A stretch of DNA of 64,000 bases from Actinomycetospora callitridis. GTDB taxonomy: Bacteria > Actinomycetota > Actinomycetes > Mycobacteriales > Pseudonocardiaceae. Of the stretch, positions 42,559-51,113 are shown one piece after another. Numbering within the stretch: the first letter of the stretch is position 1; the number at the start of each line of letters is the position of its first letter. Both the position numbers and the translations under genes were made by a program. Under the pieces are notes generated by a model. That model was not told where the DNA came from. It worked only from the letters and a program-made list of their open reading frames with translations, and searched no databases. The stretch is taken from positions 434,001-498,000 of the forward strand of contig NZ_JAQZAK010000004.1 of NCBI RefSeq assembly GCF_028737265.1, read 5' to 3'.

Positions 42559-44265
42559 ATGACCGCCGGGACGACGGTCGGTGAGCGCACCGAGCACCCC
42601 GTCGAGGGAGACCTGCGCCCCGAGGGCCCGCCCCGGGCGCCGGTCGTCGGCCGCGGGATCCGGCTGCTGCTCGCCGTCGGGGTCGCGCTGCTCGTGGGCG
42701 CGGGGCTGCTCGTCCGGCTGGGCCTGGTGGGCGGGGACGCCATCGGTGCCGCGGACAACGGCGACGCCATCCGCCTGTACTGCGTCGCCGATCTCGTGCC
42801 CGACACCTCCGACCGCGCCGCCCCCGGCCACGGGGTCGCCGTCACCGAGTACCGCACCGGCGGCCCCGGCTGCCCCCGCGAGGCACCCACCACCTCCGCC
42901 GGGCTCGTGCTGCAGGCCACCGTCGCGGTCACCACCGCCCTCGACGCCACGCCCCCGGCCCCGGACGGGTCCGACCGCTTCTCGCTGGAGTGGCTGGCCG
43001 CGGTCTACGCGGGCCTCCTCGCCGCCGGCGCGGGCATCGCCACCTTCGCCGCCACGTCCGCCCCTTCATTGGCCGGTCGGCGCGCCGGACGGGTCGCCCC
43101 GGTCCTGCTCGCGGTGGTCGTGCCACCCCTGCTCCCGCTGCTCGCCGTCCCGTGGTGGTCCCGCTTCCTGGTCTCCTCCTTCAGCGAGTCCGCCGGCCTG
43201 CTCGGCGCCGCCTGGATGGCGTGGGGTCTGCTGACGGTCGCCGCCACCCGTCCGACCGACCGGGGCGCGCGGGCGGCGGCCCTCGGCCTGATCGCCCTGG
43301 GCGGCGTCGTCGCCGCCACGGGCAAGCCGGGGTTCCTGCCCGTCGGGCTCGTGGCGGTCGGGGTCTGCGCGGTCGTCACGGTCGGCGTCCGGCGGTGGTG
43401 GCGCCGGGCGCCGGGGCTCGCCGTCGCCCTGCTCGCCGTCGCCGTCGCCGTGCCGGCGGTGCTCTCCGGGGTCGCGGCCCAGGACGCGGCCTACGACAAG
43501 GTCAACGCCCACAACCTCGCGTTCACCGCCGTGCTCCCCGAGTCGGGGCCGGCGGCGACGGGCGCGCTCGGCCTGCGCCCCGAGGCGTTCGGGCAGGCCG
43601 GCCAGCACTTCTACCTCGACGGCGGGCGCAGCGTGCCGGGCTGGGCGGAGACGGTGGGCGCGCGGCCCGACGAGCTGCGCTCCGCGGCGCGTCTCTGGGT
43701 GGCGCAGCACCCGCTCGTCCTGGCCCGGATGGTGCACCGGGGACTCGTCGCCACCCTGCGGCCCCACATCCCCTACCTCGCGAGCGAGACGGGCGGGCCG
43801 CGCACCGTCAGCGGCGAGATCCCCCGGCCCTCCTACCCCGAGGGCTCGCAGCTGATGGGCCCGACGTTCGTGTACTTCGACGGGCTGCCGGGACGCTGGG
43901 TGCCGCCGACGGTCGTCGTCCTGGCCCTCCTGGCCGCGGCGCTGGCGCTGATCGCCTCCCGCGTCCCGCGCCTGGCGGCCGCGACGACCCCCACGGCCCG
44001 GGGGCTCGCGCTCACCGCGGGCGCGCTCGCCGTCACCGCGCTCGGGATCGTGCTCGTCGCGGTGCTCGGCGACGGGTACTGCGAGCTCGCCAAGCACGTG
44101 TGGCTCGGCTCGTACCTGCTCGTCGTCACGGCCGCGACGCTGGTGGCGAGCGGTGTGGCCGCCGGCGCCGGGAGGCTCCACGCCCGAGGGGATCGCGGAG
44201 ACCGGACAGACGATCGGGCAGACCCGACCGCGCGGCCGGTTCCCGATGACGCCGCCGGGTGGTAA
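42559..44265 (+). CDS. polytopic membrane protein, possible WsfD-like glycan transferase
   Basis: 568 residues from ATG 42559. About ten hydrophobic segments alternate with short loops. The first outer loop is acidic and begins IGAADNGDAIRLYCVADL; the N-G-D-x-x-R motif after the first helix recalls WsfD-type glycan hexose transferases and other GT-C-like membrane enzymes, where an Asp in the first loop is catalytic. A large outer loop around 310-420 contains FTAVLPESGPAATGALGLRP and PHIPYLASETGG. It lies 76 bp after recQ and ends 10 bp before the MOSC gene. The transferase role is tentative. Confidence 0.6.
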   Translation: MTAGTTVGERTEHPVEGDLRPEGPPRAPVVGRGIRLLLAVGVALLVGAGLLVRLGLVGGDAIGAADNGDAIRLYCVADLVPDTSDRAAPGHGVAVTEYRTGGPGCPREAPTTSAGLVLQATVAVTTALDATPPAPDGSDRFSLEWLAAVYAGLLAAGAGIATFAATSAPSLAGRRAGRVAPVLLAVVVPPLLPLLAVPWWSRFLVSSFSESAGLLGAAWMAWGLLTVAATRPTDRGARAAALGLIALGGVVAATGKPGFLPVGLVAVGVCAVVTVGVRRWWRRAPGLAVALLAVAVAVPAVLSGVAAQDAAYDKVNAHNLAFTAVLPESGPAATGALGLRPEAFGQAGQHFYLDGGRSVPGWAETVGARPDELRSAARLWVAQHPLVLARMVHRGLVATLRPHIPYLASETGGPRTVSGEIPRPSYPEGSQLMGPTFVYFDGLPGRWVPPTVVVLALLAAALALIASRVPRLAAATTPTARGLALTAGALAVTALGIVLVAVLGDGYCELAKHVWLGSYLLVVTAATLVASGVAAGAGRLHARGDRGDRTDDRADPTARPVPDDAAGW

Positions 44266-44275
44266 CCACTCCGGT

Positions 44276-45169
44276 GTGACCATCGCCGCTCTGTACCGCT
44301 ACCCCGTCAAGTCGATGCTCGGAGAGTCCCTGTCGCGCGCCACGTTCGACGAGCGGGGGGTGCTGGGCGACCGCGCCTACGCCGTCCTCGACGTCGAGAC
44401 CGGCATCGTCGCCAGCGCCAAGGTCCCGAAGCGCTGGGCGAAGCTGCTCGAGTTCTCGGCGTCGTTCGCCGGCGAGCCCGTGGCCGGGGAAGCGGCACCG
44501 CCCGTGGTCATCACGTTCCCCGACGGGTCCACGCGCCGCAGCGACGACGCCGACATCGACCAGGCGCTCTCCGACGTGCTCGGCCGCGAGGTCAAGCTGA
44601 TCACCACGCCGCCGGACGGTGTGGCGTTCGAGGAGCTCTGGGTGGACATCGACGGCCTCGAGCGCGCCGAGCTGGGTCCGGAGCACATCATCGAGGCGAC
44701 CACCAAGCGCCAGGAGGACACCGGGGAGGCGATCAGCCACTTCGACGTCGCCGCCTTCGCCCCGCCCGGCCGCTTCTACGACCTCGCGGCGCTGCACGTC
44801 GTCACCGAGTCGACCCTCGCGCGGCTGCGGGAGCTGGCGCCGGAGAGCGAGTTCGACGTGCGCCGCTACCGGCCGAACGTCGTCCTCGCCGACACCCCGC
44901 CCGGCTTCGTCGAGAACGACTGGCCCGGGCAGGAGATGACCCTCGGCGACGACGTGCGGGTGGCGTACACCTTCCAGACCATGCGCTGCGTCATGACCAC
45001 GATGGCCCAGGGCGATCTCCCCGAGGACCGCAACACCCTGCGCACGGTCGCGAAGAACAACCGCATCCAGATCGACAAGCCCGAGGTCGCCGGGAAGTGG
45101 GCGTGCGCCGGCGTCTACGCCGACGTCGCCGCGGGTGGCGAGGTCGCCGTCGGCGACGCCCACGCCTGA
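44276..45169 (+). CDS. MOSC-domain protein
   Basis: 297 residues from GTG 44276. The N-terminal MOSC_N beta barrel reads [40 protein letters not shown]; the MOSC core has YRPNVVLADTPPGFVENDWP and the conserved MRCVMTTMAQGDLPEDR, where the Cys would bind molybdenum cofactor or sulfur. MOSC proteins include MOCS3-linked sulfurases and the mitochondrial amidoxime-reducing component. A metal-sulfur carrier or oxidoreductase role is likely, but the substrate is unknown. It is 29 bp before the acyl-CoA synthetase gene. Confidence 0.9.
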   Translation: MTIAALYRYPVKSMLGESLSRATFDERGVLGDRAYAVLDVETGIVASAKVPKRWAKLLEFSASFAGEPVAGEAAPPVVITFPDGSTRRSDDADIDQALSDVLGREVKLITTPPDGVAFEELWVDIDGLERAELGPEHIIEATTKRQEDTGEAISHFDVAAFAPPGRFYDLAALHVVTESTLARLRELAPESEFDVRRYRPNVVLADTPPGFVENDWPGQEMTLGDDVRVAYTFQTMRCVMTTMAQGDLPEDRNTLRTVAKNNRIQIDKPEVAGKWACAGVYADVAAGGEVAVGDAHA

Positions 45170-45198
45170 CCGTCCGCGCCGTCGAGGAGGACACCCCC

Positions 45199-46707
45199 GT
45201 GGATCCCCGTTCGAGCACGGTCGACGGGGTGCTGGCGCGCAGCGCGCGCCGCACCCCCGACCGTGTCGCCCTGCACTTCGCCGACCGGACGTGGACCTAC
45301 CGGGAGCTCGACGACGCCGTCACCCGCGCCGCGGGCTACCTCGGCGAGATGGGAGTGTCCGCCGGCGACCGCGTCGCCGCCTACGGGCGCAACTCCGACG
45401 CCTACCTGCTCGCCTTCCTGGGGTGCGCCCGGCTCGGCGCGGTCCACGTGCCGATCAACTACGCGCTCACGGGCGAGGAGCTCGGTTACCTGGTCGAGCA
45501 GTCGGGCAGCCGCCTGCTGCTCATCGACCCGGCGCTGGCCGGGCCCGTCGACGCGCTGGACAGTCAGCCGAAGCAGGTGGTCCCGCTGCGCGACGCGGCG
45601 GGCTCCCTGCTGGAGCGCGCCCGCACCGGCGAGCTCCCGGAGCTGACCAGCACCGTCGCCGACACCGACCTCGTCCAGCTGCTCTACACGTCGGGCACCA
45701 CGTCGCGGCCCAAGGGCGCGATGATGACCCACCGCGCGCTGGTGCACGAGTACGTCTCGTGCGTGCACGCGATGGGGATGGGCGACGGGGACGACCCGCT
45801 GCACCCGATGCCGCTGTACCACTCGGCGGGCATGCACTGCTTCCTCATGCCCTACCTGATGGTCGGCGCGGTCAACCACCTCATGGAGGCGCCCGACATC
45901 CCGGAGATCCTGCGCCGGGTCGAGGACGACCGGCTGGGCGCGCTCTTCCTCGCCCCGACGGTGTGGGTGCCGCTGGCGAACCACGCGGACTTCGGCACGC
46001 GGGACCTCTCGAGCCTGCGCAAGGCGTTCTACGGCGCGTCGATCATGCCCGGCCCGGTGCTCGCCCGGCTGCGTGAGCACCTGCCGGGGCTCGCGGTCTA
46101 CAACTGCTTCGGGCAGTCGGAGATCGGCCCGCTCGCCACCGTGCTGCAGCCCGAGGAGCACGACGAGCGCCCGGAGTCGTGCGGGCGCCCGGTGCTGTTC
46201 GTCGAGCTCCGGGTGATCGACGACCGGGGCGACGACGTCGAGCCCGGCGGCACCGGCGAGGTCGTGTACCGCTCGCCCCAGCTCTGCGAGGGCTACTGGG
46301 ACAAGCCCGAGGAGACCGCCGAGGCGTTCCGCGACGGCTGGTTCCACTCGGGCGACCTCGTGCGGATCGACGAGCAGGGGTACATCACCGTCGTCGACCG
46401 CATCAAGGACGTGATCAACACCGGCGGCGTGCTGGTCGCGTCCCGCGAGGTCGAGGACGCGCTCTACACCCACGAGGCCGTCGCCGAGGCCGCGGTGATC
46501 GGGGTGCCCGACGAGCGCTGGATCGAGGCGGTGGCGGCGTTCGTGGTGCTCAAGGGCGAGGTGTCGACCGACGAGCTGATCGCGCACGCCCGCGGGCGGC
46601 TCGCGGGCTACAAGACGCCGAAGAGCATCCACGTCGTGGACGAGCTGCCCCGCAACCAGTCGGGGAAGCTGCTCAAGCGGGTCCTGCGCGACCAGGTGCC
46701 GTCCTGA
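45199..46707 (+). CDS. acyl-CoA synthetase (AMP-forming, FadD-like)
   Basis: 502 residues from GTG 45199 behind GAGGAGGACACCCCC. ANL-superfamily motifs: LLYTSGTTSRPKGAMMTHRA (P-loop, about 160-178), YNCFGQSEIGPLATVLQPEE (A5), GWFHSGDLVRIDEQGYITVV (A7) and the C-terminal Lys in RNQSGKLLKRVLRD (A10). It activates a carboxylic acid with ATP and transfers it to CoA. The length fits medium/long-chain FadD members. It may share a transcript with the MOSC gene before it and the HhH protein after it. The substrate chain length cannot be told. Confidence 0.92.
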   Translation: MDPRSSTVDGVLARSARRTPDRVALHFADRTWTYRELDDAVTRAAGYLGEMGVSAGDRVAAYGRNSDAYLLAFLGCARLGAVHVPINYALTGEELGYLVEQSGSRLLLIDPALAGPVDALDSQPKQVVPLRDAAGSLLERARTGELPELTSTVADTDLVQLLYTSGTTSRPKGAMMTHRALVHEYVSCVHAMGMGDGDDPLHPMPLYHSAGMHCFLMPYLMVGAVNHLMEAPDIPEILRRVEDDRLGALFLAPTVWVPLANHADFGTRDLSSLRKAFYGASIMPGPVLARLREHLPGLAVYNCFGQSEIGPLATVLQPEEHDERPESCGRPVLFVELRVIDDRGDDVEPGGTGEVVYRSPQLCEGYWDKPEETAEAFRDGWFHSGDLVRIDEQGYITVVDRIKDVINTGGVLVASREVEDALYTHEAVAEAAVIGVPDERWIEAVAAFVVLKGEVSTDELIAHARGRLAGYKTPKSIHVVDELPRNQSGKLLKRVLRDQVPS

Positions 46708-46718
46708 GCGGCCCGCGG

Positions 46719-47423
46719 GTGGCCGGCCCGCCGGCGTCGTCCGAGCGGCACGGGAACTGGTTCACCCGCGGCGGCTGGTGGTTCATCGTCCACCTGCTCG
46801 GCGCCGGGCTCCTGCTCCCGGTGCCGTTGGCCTCCGCCGCCGTCCGCACCCGGCGGCCGTGGCACGTGGTCGCCGCGGTCGCGTCGCTCGTGCTCGTGGT
46901 CGCGACCTTCGTGTTCGTCGGCGCGGCGGACCGCGGTCCCGACGGCTCCACGACCGGCCTGTTCGCGACCCTCTCCTCGATGAGCATCCTGACGCTGTTC
47001 GTCGGCGGGCTGGCCGCGCTGATCGTGGTGCGGCACCAGGTGTTCGGTCCCCGGGCCCGGCCCACCGGCTGGGACCGCCCGCTGCCGGACCCGGCCGTCG
47101 CCGCCGCGCTCGCGGCGCGCGGTCGTCGCGACGAGGCCCGCCGTCTCGCCGCGCAGGACCCCCTGCTGGCCCACGAGCTGCGCGTCGGGCGCCCGGACCT
47201 GCCGCGCTCCTACGACGACGGTGGGCTCGTCGACCTCAACGCCGCGCCGGCCCAGGCCATCGCCCGGACCTGCGGGATCGCGCCGGAGCACGCCGAGCGC
47301 ATCGTCGCGTGCCGCTCCGCGGCGGGCCGGTTCGCCACCGTCGAGGACGTGTTCGCCTGGGCGGACCTGCCCTACGACATCTGGGACTACGTCCGCGACC
47401 GAGCCGTGGTGCTCGCGCGCTGA
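46719..47423 (+). CDS. membrane protein with ComEA-like helix-hairpin-helix motif
   Basis: 234 residues from GTG 46719, which lies 11 bp after the acyl-CoA synthetase stop. There are three hydrophobic segments (WWFIVHLLGAGLLLPVPLAS; VVAAVASLVLVVATFVFVGA; ILTLFVGGLAALIVV) and a C-terminal cytoplasmic region: GRRDEARRLAAQDPLLAHEL and a ComEA-type HhH, GLVDLNAAPAQAIARTCGIA plus AGRFATVEDVFAWADLP. The HhH suggests binding of nucleic acid or protein, but a competence role is not implied. Function unknown. Confidence 0.8.
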   Translation: MAGPPASSERHGNWFTRGGWWFIVHLLGAGLLLPVPLASAAVRTRRPWHVVAAVASLVLVVATFVFVGAADRGPDGSTTGLFATLSSMSILTLFVGGLAALIVVRHQVFGPRARPTGWDRPLPDPAVAAALAARGRRDEARRLAAQDPLLAHELRVGRPDLPRSYDDGGLVDLNAAPAQAIARTCGIAPEHAERIVACRSAAGRFATVEDVFAWADLPYDIWDYVRDRAVVLAR

Positions 47424-47472
47424 GCGCGTGTGGGACGGTGCGGCCCAGCCGGACCGGACCGAGGAGTGGGCG

Positions 47473-47931
47473 ATGCAGGACGCGGTGACCGAGCACATCC
47501 GGGCGTCGCCGGAGACGGTGTGGGAGCTGGTCTCGGACGTCACGCAGACGCACCGCTACAGCGAGGAGACCTTCGAGGCCGAGTGGCTCGACGGCGCGAC
47601 CGGGCCGGCGGTCGGCACACGCTTCCGCGGGCACGTGCACCGCAACGGCCGGGGCCCGACCTACTGGTCGACCTGCCGCATCACCGCGTGCAAGCCGGGC
47701 CGCGAGTTCGGGTTCGAGGTGCTGGTCGGCGGACGCCCGATCAACAACTGGCACTACCGGTTCCAGCCCGAGGACGACGGCACCGACGTCACCGAGTCGT
47801 TCCGCCTCACCCCGAGCATCGGGACGCGGCTCTACTGGACGCTGGCCGGCTGGGCCCGCGGGCGGACCAACCGGGCGAACATGCGGGCGACGCTGCAGAA
47901 GATCAAGGCGATCGCCGAGTCCGGCGGCTGA
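47473..47931 (+). CDS. SRPBCC-family (START-like) protein
   Basis: 152 residues from ATG 47473 behind GAGGAG. The SRPBCC (polyketide cyclase/dehydrase-like) fold is suggested by VTEHIRASPETVWELVSDVT, AVGTRFRGHVHRNGRGPTYW, REFGFEVLVGGRPINNWHYR and the long C-terminal helix RGRTNRANMRATLQKIKAIA. Members have a hydrophobic cavity and bind lipids or aromatic compounds. It is 49 bp after the HhH protein gene. Ligand unknown. Confidence 0.88.
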   Translation: MQDAVTEHIRASPETVWELVSDVTQTHRYSEETFEAEWLDGATGPAVGTRFRGHVHRNGRGPTYWSTCRITACKPGREFGFEVLVGGRPINNWHYRFQPEDDGTDVTESFRLTPSIGTRLYWTLAGWARGRTNRANMRATLQKIKAIAESGG

Positions 47932-47996
47932 TCAGCCTCCCCGTATCTCCCGAACCCCCCGCGCGTTCTCCCTGTGGACGACCGATCGGGGGGATC

Positions 47997-49679
47997 GTGG
48001 GCCGTAGCACGCGGGCTGCAGGGCGTTGGGTGGGTGCGGGGCTGGTGGCTCCGCTCGCGGCGGTGCTGGTGGCGACGGGGGTGCCGGCGGTGCCGGCGAT
48101 GGCCGCCCCGTCGATCGGCATGGCGCCACCGCCGGCCCAGACCGAAGACGTCGAGCCCGCCCGGCTCCCGTCCGCGGCCGCGACGCCGGCGCAGGTGGAG
48201 GACGAGCAGCTCACCACGCCGAGCCCCTCCCCCGACTCGGGCGGCGCACGGCAGGCCACGAGCCCCGACCCGCTCAAGCTCGTCGCGGTGACCTGGACCG
48301 GGGCGACACCGCAGGTCATCGAGCTGCGCAGCCGGCTCGCCACCGGCCTGTTCGGGCCGTGGACCCGGGTCGACCCGGTCGACACCGAGCGCGACGGGCG
48401 GCGCGCCGCCTCGACCGGCACCGAACCGGTCTGGGTGGCCGACAGCAAGGAGGTGCAGGTCCGGGCGAGCACCGACGGGCAGCCGGTGACCCAGCGGGTG
48501 GCGCTCACCTCGATCGACCCCGGGACCGGCAGCAACGACGCCCGGATCGCCGCGGCGGCCGTCACCCCCGGCGGGGCGACGGGCAGCCCGAGCAGCCCGG
48601 CCGTGGTGACCCGCGCGCAGTGGGGCGCCGACGAGCGCCTGATGACGTGGACACCGGAGTACACCCCCACCGTGCGGGCGGTGACCATCCACCACACGGC
48701 GGGCACCAACGCCTACTCGGCCGCCGAGTCCGCGGCCATCGTCCGGGGGATCTACACCTACCACGCCCGCACCCAGGGCTGGGGCGACATCGGCTACAAC
48801 GTCCTCGTCGACCGGTACGGGACGGTGTTCGAGGGGCGGGCCGGGGGCCTGGCTCGCTCGGTGATCGCCGCGCACGCCGGCGGGTTCAACCGCGAGACCT
48901 TCGGCATCGGGATGATGGGCGACTTCACCTCGGTCGCCCCGCCGGCCGCCACCGTCGAGGCGACCGCGCAGCTCGCGGCCTACAAGCTGGGCGGGCTCTA
49001 CCGCGACCCGAACGCCACGGTCACGCTGACCAGCGGCGGAGGCGGCACGTCGCGCTACCCGAAGGGCCGCGCGGTGACGCTGCCGACCGTGTTCGCGCAC
49101 CGCGACGTGGGCGCCACCGAGTGCCCGGGCAACACCGGCATCCGCTCCATGCCCACCATCCGCTCGCGCACCGCGGCGCTGGTCGGCAACCTCGCGACCT
49201 ACCCGATCCGGCAGAAGTGGCTGGCGCAGCGCAGCGTGCTCGCCGAGCCGTCGGTGGTCGAGAGCCCGACGTCGAGGTCGGCGCGCGTGACCCGGTTCTC
49301 CGGGAGCAACGGCGCGGTCTACTGGTCGAGCGCCACGGGGGCCTGGTCGGTGCAGGGCGTCATCAACTCCCGGTACGACGCCCTCGGGGCCGCGGGCTCG
49401 GTGCTCGGCCTGCCGCGGACCGACGAGAAGGCCACCCCGGACGGGCGCGGGCGCTACAACCAGTTCCAGTCCGGCGTCGTCTACTGGACCTCGGCGACGG
49501 GGGCCTGGCCCGTGCGGGGCCCGATCCTCACGCGCTGGGCCCAGCTGGGCTCCGAGCGGTCGAGCCTGGGCTACCCGAAGGGCGACCAGTTCGCGGTCAC
49601 CGGCGGGGTGCGCCAGAACTTCGAGCGCGGCTACCTGCGACTCAACACGAGCTCCGGGGCCGTGACGACGAACGCGTGA
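47997..49679 (+). CDS. secreted N-acetylmuramoyl-L-alanine amidase (PGRP) with LGFP repeats
   Basis: 560 residues from GTG 47997 (CGGGGGGATC before it). A signal peptide occupies about 1-40 (VGAGLVAPLAAVLVATGVPA then Ala-rich cleavage region). A linker and beta region precede the PGRP/Amidase_2 domain, whose zinc ligands and catalytic residues are visible in AVTIHHTAGTNAYSAAES, IGYNVLVDRYGTVFEGRAGG and VFAHRDVGATECPGNTGI. The C-terminal 130 residues hold LGFP-type repeats (SVLGLPRTDEKATPDGRGR; SSLGYPKGDQF) that bind the mycolate/peptidoglycan envelope in related actinobacteria. It cleaves peptidoglycan stems outside the cell. Confidence 0.93.
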   Translation: MGRSTRAAGRWVGAGLVAPLAAVLVATGVPAVPAMAAPSIGMAPPPAQTEDVEPARLPSAAATPAQVEDEQLTTPSPSPDSGGARQATSPDPLKLVAVTWTGATPQVIELRSRLATGLFGPWTRVDPVDTERDGRRAASTGTEPVWVADSKEVQVRASTDGQPVTQRVALTSIDPGTGSNDARIAAAAVTPGGATGSPSSPAVVTRAQWGADERLMTWTPEYTPTVRAVTIHHTAGTNAYSAAESAAIVRGIYTYHARTQGWGDIGYNVLVDRYGTVFEGRAGGLARSVIAAHAGGFNRETFGIGMMGDFTSVAPPAATVEATAQLAAYKLGGLYRDPNATVTLTSGGGGTSRYPKGRAVTLPTVFAHRDVGATECPGNTGIRSMPTIRSRTAALVGNLATYPIRQKWLAQRSVLAEPSVVESPTSRSARVTRFSGSNGAVYWSSATGAWSVQGVINSRYDALGAAGSVLGLPRTDEKATPDGRGRYNQFQSGVVYWTSATGAWPVRGPILTRWAQLGSERSSLGYPKGDQFAVTGGVRQNFERGYLRLNTSSGAVTTNA

Positions 49680-49680
49680 G

Positions 49681-50979
49681 CTACTCGGGGTGCCCGATCG
49701 CGGTCGACGCGGGGACCACGACGTACTGGCGCAGGCAGAGGTCGGTGAAGACCACGGGGCCGCGGGGGCCGGGGACGTGGTCGACGTTGATGCCGGTCTC
49801 CGGGACGCGGCGCAGCTTGACGCCGTCGAGCAGCCGGGTGGTGGCGTTCCAGAAGGCGCCGGTGCCGGCGTAGGTGTCGAGGAACTCCCGCGCCGAGGCC
49901 TCGTCGGAGGTCACGATCGTCGCGGCGAGCCCCGACGTCTCGCGGTTGGCCGTGGTGGCCGCGTCGGCCGGGCCGTCCACGGGCGCCAGGGTCACCGTCG
50001 CCTCGTTCCCGTCGTCGAGCGCCCACTCGTGGCCGAGCGCGTGCTCGTGCGGGGGCATCGACGCGCGCAGACCGTGTCCCTCGAGGAGCGCGACCAGGTC
50101 CGGGACCAGCTCGTCCCACCGGTGCCGGTCGACGAGCAGGAGGTTCAGGCGGTTGCAGACGCCGAGCCGGTCGATCGACGAGGTCACGAGCGTGTGCGCG
50201 AGCTCGAGGGGCGCGGCACGGTCGACGTAGAGCACGCCGCCGCCGTCGGCGTGGGCGAGCGTGCGCACCCCGTGCTGGGCCGCCTCGAGACCGAGCGAGC
50301 GCGTCGTGTCGCCGGAGCCGCGCAGGATGACCAGCGGGATCAGGCCCGGGCGGCGCACCAGCTCGACGGCGCACTCGCGGCGCGGGTCGGTGACGAGCAC
50401 GACGGAGTCGGGGTCCAGGCCCGCGCCGGCGAGTGCGGGGGCGACGACGGCCTCCATCAGCGCGGTGGCCGAGGCGAGCGCCGCGCCGCCGGTGCGCAGG
50501 ACCCCCGCGTTGCGCGACTTCAGCAGCTGGGAGGCGACGTCGACGACGACGTTGGGACGCGCCTCGAAGTTCGCCCCGATCACGCCGACGGGCCGACGAC
50601 GCTCGATCAGGCGCAGCCCGTCCGGGCGCTCCTCGAGGACGGTGTCGACCTCCGGCGTCGGGATGTCGGCGAGCTCGACCAGCGACCGGGCCATGCCCTC
50701 GAGGCGCGCGCGGTCGAGGCGCAGGCGGTCGACGAGCGCGGAGGTGGTCCCCGCGCTCTCGGCGGCCTCGACGTCCGCGGCGTTGGCCTCGAGCACGGTG
50801 TCGGCGGCCTCGACGAGCAGGGTCGCCATGCCGCGCAGCGCGGTCGCGACCTCGTGGTCGGTCGCCGCCGCCATCCGCGGGGCGGCCGCCGCAGCGCGGC
50901 GGCCGCAGTCGGTGACGATCTCGGTGGGCGTGCGCTGCGTGGTCGGGGTGGTCGCGGTCGGGCTCGTCACGCCCGCCAT
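49681..50979 (-). CDS. proA: glutamate-5-semialdehyde dehydrogenase
   Basis: 432 residues from ATG 50979; a GTG at 50988 and internal GTGs are possible. Aldehyde-dehydrogenase fold with ProA pattern: RRPVGVIGANFEARPNVVVD, LKSRNAGVLRTGGAALASAT and the catalytic Cys in SSIDRLGVCNRLNLLLVD (about 273). In canonical ProA the catalytic site is in P-S-V-C-N-A; here the flank reads L-G-V-C-N-R. It reduces glutamyl-5-phosphate with NADPH in proline synthesis. The partner proB lies 2 kb away across an HNH gene. The stop is 1 bp from the convergent amidase gene end. Confidence 0.94.
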   Translation of the reverse strand: MAGVTSPTATTPTTQRTPTEIVTDCGRRAAAAAPRMAAATDHEVATALRGMATLLVEAADTVLEANAADVEAAESAGTTSALVDRLRLDRARLEGMARSLVELADIPTPEVDTVLEERPDGLRLIERRRPVGVIGANFEARPNVVVDVASQLLKSRNAGVLRTGGAALASATALMEAVVAPALAGAGLDPDSVVLVTDPRRECAVELVRRPGLIPLVILRGSGDTTRSLGLEAAQHGVRTLAHADGGGVLYVDRAAPLELAHTLVTSSIDRLGVCNRLNLLLVDRHRWDELVPDLVALLEGHGLRASMPPHEHALGHEWALDDGNEATVTLAPVDGPADAATTANRETSGLAATIVTSDEASAREFLDTYAGTGAFWNATTRLLDGVKLRRVPETGINVDHVPGPRGPVVFTDLCLRQYVVVPASTAIGHPE

Positions 50980-51113
50980 TGTGCCCACCCCGTCCGGTCC
51001 AGGAGGCCCGGGCTCTCGAGCAGGGAATCGTGACCGTTCCGTGACCTCGCTGGGGGCCTGGGAGCCCCCGTTCTCGGCCGTCGCTGTCGGGGGTCGGCCC
51101 TAACGTCGTCCCC

